Origin: Mycobacterium sp. GA-1199
Lineage (GTDB): Bacteria > Actinomycetota > Actinomycetes > Mycobacteriales > Mycobacteriaceae
Length of the DNA: 64,000 nucleotides
Direction of reading: 5' to 3'
Assembly: GCF_001500045.1 (NCBI RefSeq)
Contig: NZ_LQIX01000001.1
Location: 248,001 to 312,000 of the forward strand
Below the pieces are notes generated by a model. The model was not told the DNA's origin. It was given only the letters and a program-made list of their open reading frames with translations, and searched no databases. Every line of letters begins with the position of its first letter. Positions within the stretch are counted from its first letter, which is position 1. Below are positions 53,250-61,855 of this stretch, in pieces. The position numbers were made by a program, and so were the translations under genes.

Positions 53250-54032
53250 ATGTCCGCAGAGACCGCTCTGGCCAGAGCCGCATTCGGTGGCGACCCCGGC
53301 CGTTGGCCGTTGCCCGTCGCCGCCACCCCACACGAGTTGTGGTTGCGCGCCGTCGCCGCCGGCGGGCAGGGCCGCTATGCCAGCGCTCGCGTCGACCTGG
53401 CGTCACTGGTCCGGTGCGCCGGACCCGAGCGGTCGTTGGCCCACAGCACCGAGGCGTCGTTTCTGCGTCAGCTCGGGTGGCACGCCAAGGCGCGGCGATG
53501 GGACGGGTGGGCGCTGGCGTTGGCAGGATCGGATACCGAAGCGGCCGCGGATGCGTTGATCGGTCTGGCCGCCGACGCGTTGGGAGTCGGCCGGTTCGAG
53601 GCGTCGGCGCGGGCGCTGGGCCGTGCCGCCGACCTGATGGCTGATACGGCGTCGCCGAGGCTGCGGGTTCGGCTGGGTTGGGTGTCGGCCGAACTGGCGA
53701 TGGCGCGCGGCTGGGGCGAGGCCGCGGTCGGGCACGCGAAACGCGCCGTCGACGATGCCGCGGCCTTCGGTTCGGTCCGCCACGGGGTGAAGTCGTCGGT
53801 TGTGCTCGCCGCCGCGTTGTGCAGCGCGGGCGACCTGACCGCCGCCCGATCGGTGGCCGACGCGGCGTTCGACGAAACGCGGCGCTTTGGAATGGTTCCG
53901 CTGCAATGGGCGTTGGCCTGCTTGCTGGCCGATATCGGCAGCGCCGCGCATCCGACCCTCGACATGGTGGCGATCCGCGGTGGTTGTGCCGATACAGTGC
54001 GTCGGCGGGGCGGTGTGTGGTCGGTGCGGTAA
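53250..54032 (+). CDS. Conserved helical repeat protein (Rv3415c-like), function unknown
   Basis: 260 residues, Ala/Arg/Gly rich and built of helical pairs (LRAVAAGGQGRYASARVDLAS, FLRQLGWHAKARRWDGWALA, GRFEASARALGRAADLMAD). This suggests a TPR-like superhelix for protein contacts. No catalytic motif or signal peptide is seen. It stands between whiB3 and sigD, as Rv3415c does in M. tuberculosis, from memory. The ATG at 53250 lacks a clear ribosome site, so translation may be leaderless. Confidence 0.78.
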   Translation: MSAETALARAAFGGDPGRWPLPVAATPHELWLRAVAAGGQGRYASARVDLASLVRCAGPERSLAHSTEASFLRQLGWHAKARRWDGWALALAGSDTEAAADALIGLAADALGVGRFEASARALGRAADLMADTASPRLRVRLGWVSAELAMARGWGEAAVGHAKRAVDDAAAFGSVRHGVKSSVVLAAALCSAGDLTAARSVADAAFDETRRFGMVPLQWALACLLADIGSAAHPTLDMVAIRGGCADTVRRRGGVWSVR

Positions 54033-54120
54033 CCGGGTCCACACGGAAGTGAAAGTTATTGTTTAGCTGACCGGCCTACCGGATCCGGTCCTGTTCGTAA
54101 CGTTGGAGAGATCGCCCACG

Positions 54121-54699
54121 ATGACATTTTCGGGAGAACGTCTCGATGCTGTCGTTGCTGAGGCTGTGGCAGGAAACCGGGACGCGCTCCGGGAGGTGCT
54201 GGAGACCATTCGTCCGATCGTTGTTCGGTACTGCCGGGCGAGGGTGGGGGCGACAGAGCGCAGTGGCCTCTCAGCCGACGACGTTGCGCAGGAGGTTTGC
54301 TTGGCCGCCATCACGGCGCTGCCGCGTTACAAGGATCAGGGACGACCGTTCCTGGCCTTCGTGTACGGCATTGCCGCCCACAAGGTTGCTGACGCGCATC
54401 GCGCAGCAGCCAGGAATCGATCCGACCCGACCGATGTCGTGCCGGAGCGGTTCTCGCTGGACGCCGGACCCGAGCAGATGGCACTCGACGCCGAGGCGTC
54501 GGCGCGGATGAAGAAGCTTTTGGAGGTGCTGCCCGAGAAGCAGCGCGAGATCCTGATCCTGCGCATCGTCGTCGGAATGAGCGCCGAGGAGACCGCAGAG
54601 GCCGTCGGCAGCACGCCCGGCGCCGTCCGCGTCGCGCAGCACCGCGCGCTGGCGCGACTGAAGTCCGAAATCGTGGCGACGGGGCGTGACTATGCCTGA
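54121..54699 (+). CDS. sigD: ECF-type RNA polymerase sigma factor SigD
   Basis: 192 residues from ATG 54121, with GGAGAG ten bases upstream; a TTG at 54103 would add six residues. Region 2 (VRYCRARVGATERSGLSADDVAQEVCLAAI, ALPRYKDQGRPFLAFVYGIAAHKVAD) and region 4 (LEVLPEKQREILILRIVVGMSAEETAEAVGSTPGAVRVAQHRALARLK) are complete. SigD directs adaptation to starvation and stationary phase. It overlaps rsdA, its anti-sigma factor, by eight bases from ATG 54692, so the two are made together and activity depends on RsdA degradation. Confidence 0.95.
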   Translation: MTFSGERLDAVVAEAVAGNRDALREVLETIRPIVVRYCRARVGATERSGLSADDVAQEVCLAAITALPRYKDQGRPFLAFVYGIAAHKVADAHRAAARNRSDPTDVVPERFSLDAGPEQMALDAEASARMKKLLEVLPEKQREILILRIVVGMSAEETAEAVGSTPGAVRVAQHRALARLKSEIVATGRDYA

Positions 54700-55828
54700 C
54701 TTCGGACGCTGGACATCCAACGGGGGAGACCCCTCGCTCAACGAGGTCAACCGCACCGACCGGTTCCTCGATGCGCTGGCCACCCAGCAGCCGGTGTACT
54801 CGACTGATCCCAGTGAGGCCGAACTTGCTCAGCTGCTGGCGGGCTGGCGCGACGAGGTCCGTGATGCACCTCTGACCGCAACGGTCACGCCGCGCGACGC
54901 GGTGCTGGCGCTCGACCGGGCCGCGGCATCGCGCCGCCGCACGCGCACGTCCCTGGCGGTCGTGGGGTCCGCCGCGGCCGCGGTGTTGTGCATCGGCGGC
55001 TTCGGTGCGGTGGTCGCCGGCTCCGGGCCGGGCGACTCGCTCTACGGCCTGCGCACCATGCTCTTCGGCGAGCAACAGGACACCCGCGACGACGCGGTCG
55101 TGCTGGCCGCGCAGACGCAGATGGCCGAGGTGCAGCAGCTGATCGATCAGGGTCAGTGGCAAGCGGCCCAGGACAAGCTCGAGACGCTGACGACGACCGT
55201 GGCGACCGTGAACGACACCGTGCGCAAAGAAGAGTTGGTCACGCAGTGGCAGGAGCTGACGGTCAAGGTCGAGTCCCAGGACGCGGCGGCGACCCTGCCC
55301 CCGAATGCGCCGCCGCCGACCTTCCCCGAGGTCGTCGTGCTCACCCCCAGTGACGGCGCGACCTCATCGGAGACCACTGCGCCGACGGACACCTCTGAGA
55401 CGTCCGCGCCGACCACACCGTCGACGTCACCGACGCCTCCGTCCACGTCACCATCCGGGGCACCCTCGCCCTCGGACTCGCCGACACCATCACCGTCGAC
55501 GACGGCTCTGCCGGGCACCCCGTTGCCGACAGTGAGCGCCACCCCGCAACCGACGAGGGTTCCGGACTCGCCGACTGCGCTGCCCACACCGACGGCGCAA
55601 CCGACGCCGACAGCGCAGCCGACCGCGACGGCGGATGCGCCGCTACCGACTCCGAGCACTCGAGTTCAGCTTCCGACACCGTCGTCTCCACCGTCGGTGT
55701 TCGAGCAGCAGGAGGATGAGTTGCCGTCGGCCGCGCCGACGTCGCAGCAACCAACTGTGGAGGCACCGGCACCGAGGACGGCCGTCACGACGGTGACCGT
55801 GCCGGACGCAGTCGAGGATCCCAGCTAG
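54692..55828 (+). CDS. rsdA: Anti-sigma-D factor RsdA
   Basis: 378 residues from ATG 54692; GTG 54686 is possible. The cytosolic N-terminus (1-86) includes the sigma-binding segment NRTDRFLDALATQQP and EAELAQLLAGWRDEVRDAP. One membrane helix at about 87-110 (SLAVVGSAAAAVLCIGGFGAV) follows, then an extracytoplasmic helical hairpin and a long Pro/Thr/Ser-rich tail (about 205-345). In M. tuberculosis RsdA is cut by proteases and cleared by ClpXP, releasing SigD. The low-complexity tail is probably wall-spanning and is expected to vary among species. Its stop codon directly abuts that of the convergent DUF5319 gene. Confidence 0.93.
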   Translation: MPDFGRWTSNGGDPSLNEVNRTDRFLDALATQQPVYSTDPSEAELAQLLAGWRDEVRDAPLTATVTPRDAVLALDRAAASRRRTRTSLAVVGSAAAAVLCIGGFGAVVAGSGPGDSLYGLRTMLFGEQQDTRDDAVVLAAQTQMAEVQQLIDQGQWQAAQDKLETLTTTVATVNDTVRKEELVTQWQELTVKVESQDAAATLPPNAPPPTFPEVVVLTPSDGATSSETTAPTDTSETSAPTTPSTSPTPPSTSPSGAPSPSDSPTPSPSTTALPGTPLPTVSATPQPTRVPDSPTALPTPTAQPTPTAQPTATADAPLPTPSTRVQLPTPSSPPSVFEQQEDELPSAAPTSQQPTVEAPAPRTAVTTVTVPDAVEDPS

Positions 55829-56233
55829 TCAGCGGTAGCCGTCGGACTCCGACGTCGCCTCGTTGAGGGAGGCGTCGGCGTAGCCGCGGCAGTAATCCCA
55901 CGTCACGTAGGCATCGGGTTCGGGATCATAGGCCGGCTCGTGCGGGCGCACCGTGCCATCGACCAGCAGTTGCAGCAGGTTGGCGCGCAGCATGTCCCAG
56001 TCGTGATAGTGATCCTGCTGGCATTCGTCACAGCACACGACCAGTCCGCGGATGCCCCTGTGCGCCAGAAGCGCCTCGTACACCGCCAGATCGGCGAGAT
56101 CGGCCTCGACCGCCGTCCGCTCCTGCGGGTCCAGCGGCTGGCCTGGCTCGAGCGCGTCGAGGGCAGCCGAAGGGTCGCACGGGTCATCGGCGAACGGGTC
56201 CGGTGGCAAACCCGGGGGCAGGTGGTCACGCAC
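55829..56233 (-). CDS. DUF5319 protein (Rv3412-like)
   Basis: 134 residues, acidic, starting MRDHLPPGLPPDPFADDP. A cysteine/histidine cluster GLVVCCDECQQDHYHDW could bind a metal, and another cysteine occurs in WDYCRGYADAS. It is conserved in actinobacteria beside sigD and guaB2; function unknown. There is no gap to rsdA, convergently. No signal peptide is seen. Confidence 0.88.
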   Translation of the reverse strand: MRDHLPPGLPPDPFADDPCDPSAALDALEPGQPLDPQERTAVEADLADLAVYEALLAHRGIRGLVVCCDECQQDHYHDWDMLRANLLQLLVDGTVRPHEPAYDPEPDAYVTWDYCRGYADASLNEATSESDGYR

Positions 56234-56302
56234 GAGTCCACACTACGCAGCGGAGCGGGGATAACGCTAGCCGTCGCGCCCACGTCGTCGACCTATGAAT
56301 AG

Positions 56303-57964
<1,662 letters not shown>

Positions 57965-58010
57965 CGAGCGCTTGCGCGAGGACAGAACGTACTGACAGGA
58001 GAAACTGGCC

Positions 58011-59147
58011 ATGCGAGACATGGTTGAGCTCGGCATGGGCAGAACCGCCCGCCGCACCTACGAACTCGACGACGTCAACATCGTGCCGTCGCGGCGCACC
58101 CGGTCGTCGCAGGACGTTTCGACGGCCTGGCAGCTGGACGCCTACCGGTTCGAGATCCCGGTGGTGGCCCACCCCACCGACGCGCTGGTGTCCCCGGAGT
58201 TCGCCATCGAGATGAGTCGGCTGGGCGGGCTCGGTGTGCTCAACGGCGAGGGGCTGATCGGTCGGCACGCGGATGTCGAAGCCAAGATCGCGCAGGTGAT
58301 CGAGGCGGCCGAAAAAGAGCTGGAACCGTCGGCCGCGATCCGGCTTCTACAGCAGTTCCACGCCGCCCCGCTGGACCCGGATCTACTGGGCGCCTCCGTG
58401 GCCCGCATCCGCGAGGCCGGTGTGACGACGGCGGTGCGGGTCAGCCCGCAGAACGCCCGCGCATTGACGCCGACACTGCTCGCCGCGGGGATCGACCTGC
58501 TCGTCATCCTGGGCACGATCATCTCCGCCGAGCGGGTGGCCTCGGACGGTGAACCGCTGAACCTCAAGACCTTCATCTCCGAACTCGACGTGCCCGTGGT
58601 GGCGGGCGGCGTCCTCGACCACCGCACCGCGCTGCACCTGATGAGGACCGGTGCGGCCGGCGTCATCGTCGGCTACGGCTCGACCAGCGGTGTCACCACC
58701 AGCGACGAGGTTCTCGGGATCAGCGTTCCGATGGCCACCGCGATCGCCGACGCCGCCGCCGCACGCCGCGAGTACCTCGACGAGACCGGCGGGCGCTACG
58801 TCCACGTCCTGGCCGACGGCGACATGCACACCTCCGGTGATCTGGCCAAAGCCATCGCCTGCGGCGCCGATGCGGTGGTGCTCGGAACGCCGCTGGCCAC
58901 GTCGGCCGAAGCGCTGGGCGAGGGCTGGTACTGGCCCGCCGCCGCCGCGCATCCGTCGCTGCCGCGGGGCGCGTTGCTGCAGGTCGCGATGGGTGAACGC
59001 CCGTCGCTGGAGCAGGTGCTGACCGGACCGTCGGACGATCCGTTCGGCTCGCTGAACCTGGTCGGTGGGCTGCGACGTTCGATGGCCAAGGCCGGGTACT
59101 GCGATCTCAAGGAATTCCAGAAGGTCGGCCTGACGGTAGGGAGCTGA
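58011..59147 (+). CDS. guaB3: GuaB3, IMP dehydrogenase/GMP reductase family
   Basis: 378 residues. MVELGMGRTARRTYELDDVNIVPSRRTRSS is the GuaB3 N-terminus. A barrel without CBS domains carries LNLKTFISELDVPVVAGGV and VLADGDMHTSGDLAKAIACGA. At the place of the catalytic Cys loop the protein reads VGYGSTSGVTTSDE, with no cysteine, so ordinary IMPDH chemistry is unlikely. It is conserved behind guaB2 in actinobacteria; a regulatory or modified enzymatic role is possible. Confidence 0.94.
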   Translation: MRDMVELGMGRTARRTYELDDVNIVPSRRTRSSQDVSTAWQLDAYRFEIPVVAHPTDALVSPEFAIEMSRLGGLGVLNGEGLIGRHADVEAKIAQVIEAAEKELEPSAAIRLLQQFHAAPLDPDLLGASVARIREAGVTTAVRVSPQNARALTPTLLAAGIDLLVILGTIISAERVASDGEPLNLKTFISELDVPVVAGGVLDHRTALHLMRTGAAGVIVGYGSTSGVTTSDEVLGISVPMATAIADAAAARREYLDETGGRYVHVLADGDMHTSGDLAKAIACGADAVVLGTPLATSAEALGEGWYWPAAAAHPSLPRGALLQVAMGERPSLEQVLTGPSDDPFGSLNLVGGLRRSMAKAGYCDLKEFQKVGLTVGS

Positions 59148-59171
59148 GTTTTTGCGCCTACGCTGGACGAG

Positions 59172-59378
59172 GTGTTCTTCTTCCTCTTCAGTTACGGCAC
59201 CAAGCAGAAGCACCTCGGTGCGGGAGAGGTCAGAACCTGCCCACGCTGTCACAACACCACGCAATGGTCGCGGGTCCGCGAGTTCAAGCAGTTCTCGCTG
59301 TTCTTCATCCCGGTGGCGCGCTGGAACCGTCGCCAATTCGAGGTCTGCGGCATCTGCGGTACCGCCGTCGCGATCTGA
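59172..59378 (+). CDS. Zinc-ribbon protein of unknown function
   Basis: 68 residues from the GTG at 59172 with GACGAG upstream. Two CxxC pairs (RTCPRCHNTTQW and FEVCGICGTAVAI) form a classical zinc ribbon, separated by VREFKQFSLFFIPVARW. It belongs to a small widespread actinobacterial family without a known role. It lies between guaB3 and choD on the same strand, 24 and 41 bases away, so it is probably co-transcribed with them. Confidence 0.85.
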   Translation: MFFFLFSYGTKQKHLGAGEVRTCPRCHNTTQWSRVREFKQFSLFFIPVARWNRRQFEVCGICGTAVAI

Positions 59379-59419
59379 TCGGCTAGGAAGTTACCCCTCG
59401 GTAACGCCATACTGGACGC

Positions 59420-61156
59420 ATGAAACCTGACTACGACGTCCTGGTGATCGGTTCGGGGTTCGGCGGCAGCGTCACGGCGCTGCGGCTCACCGAAAAGGGC
59501 TACCGCGTCGGGGTGCTCGAAGCCGGCAGGCGCTTCGCCGACGAGGACTTCGCCAAGACCTCGTGGAATCTGCGCAAGTTCCTGTGGGCGCCGCAACTCG
59601 GCATGTACGGCATCCAGCGAATCCACCTGCTGCGCAACGTGATGATCTTGGCCGGTGCGGGCGTCGGGGGCGGATCGCTCAACTACGCCAACACGCTCTA
59701 CGTACCGCCGGACCCGTTCTTCAACGACCCGCAGTGGAAGAACATCACCGACTGGCGCGCGGAGCTGATGCCGCACTACGACCAGGCGCAGCGCATGCTC
59801 GGCGTCGTCACCAACCCGACGTTCACCGACGCCGACCGCGTGGTCAAGGAGGTCGCCGAGGAGATGGGCGTCGGCGATACGTTCGTGCCGACGCCCGTCG
59901 GCGTCTTCTTCGGCCCCGACGGCACCAAAGCGCCCGGCGAAACCGTGCCCGATCCGTACTTCGGCGGTGCCGGGCCCGCGCGCAGGGGATGCATCGAGGT
60001 GGGCGAATGTATGACCGGCTGCCGGCACAACGCGAAGAACACGCTGGTCAAGAACTATCTGTACCTGGCCGAGAAGTTCGGGACAGAGATCCACCCGATG
60101 ACCACGGTGACCGGTTTCGAGCAGCGTCCCGACGGGCTGTGGAATGTGCACACCGTCCGGACAGGTCGCTGGGTCCGCAAGCAGAAGCGCACCTTCACCG
60201 CATCGCACTTGGTGCTGGCGGCCGGCACCTGGGGCACGCAGCGGCTGCTGTTCAAGATGCGCGACAAGGGCAAGCTGCCCAACCTGTCCGACAAGCTCGG
60301 TGTGCTGACCCGCACCAACTCCGAATCCATCGTCGGCGCTGGACGTTTCGAGGTGTCCGACGACCTGAACCTGACGCACGGGGTGGCGATCACCTCGTCG
60401 TTCCACCCCACCTCGGACACCCACATCGAGCCCGTGCGCTACGGCAAGGGCTCCAACGCCATGGGCCTGTTGCAGACGCTGATGACCGACGGTGACGGAC
60501 CCGAAGGCTCGGACACGCCGCGGTGGAAACAGCTGTTCATCAACGCGCGCAAGGATCCTCGCGGCACCATCCGGTTGCTCAACGTCCGGCGGTGGAGCGA
60601 ACGCACGTTGATCGCTCTGGTCATGCAGCACCTCGACAATTCGATCACCACGTTCACCAAGCGAAACAAACTGGGGATCAGGCGCTATCTGAGCAAACAG
60701 GGCCACGGGGCGCCCAACCCCACGTGGATCCCGGTCGGCAATCGGGTCACCCGCCGAATCGCCGAGAAGATCGACGGCGTCGCGGGCGGCACCTGGGGCG
60801 AGTTGTTCAACATCCCGCTCACCGCGCACTTCCTCGGCGGCGCCGCCATCGGCGACGATCCGCAGCACGGTGTCATCGACCCGTATCACCGGGTGTACGG
60901 CTATCCGACGCTCTCGGTGCACGACGGTGCGTCGATCTCGGCGAATCTCGGTGTGAATCCGTCACTTTCGATCACCGCCCAGGCCGAACGCGCGGCGTCG
61001 CTGTGGCCGAACAAGGGTGAGCAGGACCTGCGACCGGAGCAGGGGCAGCCGTACCGTCGGTTGGAACCGGTTGCGCCGCAGAACCCCGTCGTTCCGGCCC
61101 ATGCGCCGGCGGCGCTGCGCTGGTTGCCGATCCAACCGGTCACCTCGGCCGGTTGA
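59420..61156 (+). CDS. choD: GMC-type oxidoreductase ChoD
   Basis: 578 residues. The FAD-binding N-terminus is YDVLVIGSGFGGSVTALRL with GAGVGGGSLNYANTLY. The three-cysteine motif RGCIEVGECMTGCRHNAKNT, HLVLAAGTWGTQRLL and the C-terminal GASISANLGVNPSLSITAQAERA complete the GMC fold. Annotated as cholesterol oxidase in mycobacteria (Rv3409c), but its role in sterol breakdown is doubtful because KstD/HsdD perform that step; another alcohol may be the substrate. No Tat signal is present, so it is cytosolic. The RBS is weak. Confidence 0.93.
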   Translation: MKPDYDVLVIGSGFGGSVTALRLTEKGYRVGVLEAGRRFADEDFAKTSWNLRKFLWAPQLGMYGIQRIHLLRNVMILAGAGVGGGSLNYANTLYVPPDPFFNDPQWKNITDWRAELMPHYDQAQRMLGVVTNPTFTDADRVVKEVAEEMGVGDTFVPTPVGVFFGPDGTKAPGETVPDPYFGGAGPARRGCIEVGECMTGCRHNAKNTLVKNYLYLAEKFGTEIHPMTTVTGFEQRPDGLWNVHTVRTGRWVRKQKRTFTASHLVLAAGTWGTQRLLFKMRDKGKLPNLSDKLGVLTRTNSESIVGAGRFEVSDDLNLTHGVAITSSFHPTSDTHIEPVRYGKGSNAMGLLQTLMTDGDGPEGSDTPRWKQLFINARKDPRGTIRLLNVRRWSERTLIALVMQHLDNSITTFTKRNKLGIRRYLSKQGHGAPNPTWIPVGNRVTRRIAEKIDGVAGGTWGELFNIPLTAHFLGGAAIGDDPQHGVIDPYHRVYGYPTLSVHDGASISANLGVNPSLSITAQAERAASLWPNKGEQDLRPEQGQPYRRLEPVAPQNPVVPAHAPAALRWLPIQPVTSAG

Positions 61157-61185
61157 GAATCGACCGATCCGGGTAACTAAAGCCG

Positions 61186-61845
61186 GTGCGGACCGCGTAT
61201 CAGGAGCAATTGGCCGCGCTGAGTGCTCAGCTCGGCGACATGTGCGGGCTGGCGGTCAGCGCGCTCGAGCGCGCTACGCAGGCCCTGCTCGATGCGGATC
61301 TCTCGCTCGCGGAGCAGGTCATCGCCGACCATGAGCACATCATCGCGCTCAACCGGCGGGCCGAGGAGGCCGCGCTGCGGATTCTTGCGCTGCAACAGCC
61401 CGTCGCCAGTGACCTGCGCACCGTGGTCGGCTCCATTCACATCGCCGCGGACATCGACCGGATGGGTGCGCTGGCGGCCCACGTGGCCGGCATCTCGCGG
61501 TTGCGCCACCCCGATTGCGCGCTGCCGTCCGACGTACGCGCGAGCTTCGCCGAAATGGGTTCGCGCGCGGTGCAGCTGGCGAAGACGGCGCAGGAGGTGC
61601 TGCTGTCGCGGGACCCGGACAAGGCCGCTCGGCTGCGCGACGAGGACGACGCCGTCGACGCCGAGCACCGGCACCTGTTCACGCTGCTGATCGACCACAA
61701 GTGGCAGGACGGGGTGTGTTCGGCCGTCGACGTCGCGCTGCTCGGCCGCTACTACGAACGGTTCGCCGACCACGCCGTCGAGATCGGCAAGCGCGTGGTG
61801 TTCGAGGCGACCGGCGGGCTGCCAGGTCACAAACAGATGGCATGA
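61186..61845 (+). CDS. phoU: PhoU-family phosphate regulator
   Basis: 219 residues from a GTG at 61186. Two three-helix PhoU repeats with the family acidic motifs: [83 protein letters not shown] and [24 protein letters not shown]. PhoU represses Pho signalling through PhoR and the Pst transporter. No pst genes are nearby. Mycobacteria usually carry two phoU paralogues (phoY1/phoY2), and this one cannot be assigned by eye. Confidence 0.92.
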   Translation: MRTAYQEQLAALSAQLGDMCGLAVSALERATQALLDADLSLAEQVIADHEHIIALNRRAEEAALRILALQQPVASDLRTVVGSIHIAADIDRMGALAAHVAGISRLRHPDCALPSDVRASFAEMGSRAVQLAKTAQEVLLSRDPDKAARLRDEDDAVDAEHRHLFTLLIDHKWQDGVCSAVDVALLGRYYERFADHAVEIGKRVVFEATGGLPGHKQMA

Positions 61846-61855
61846 AGCGCACCGG

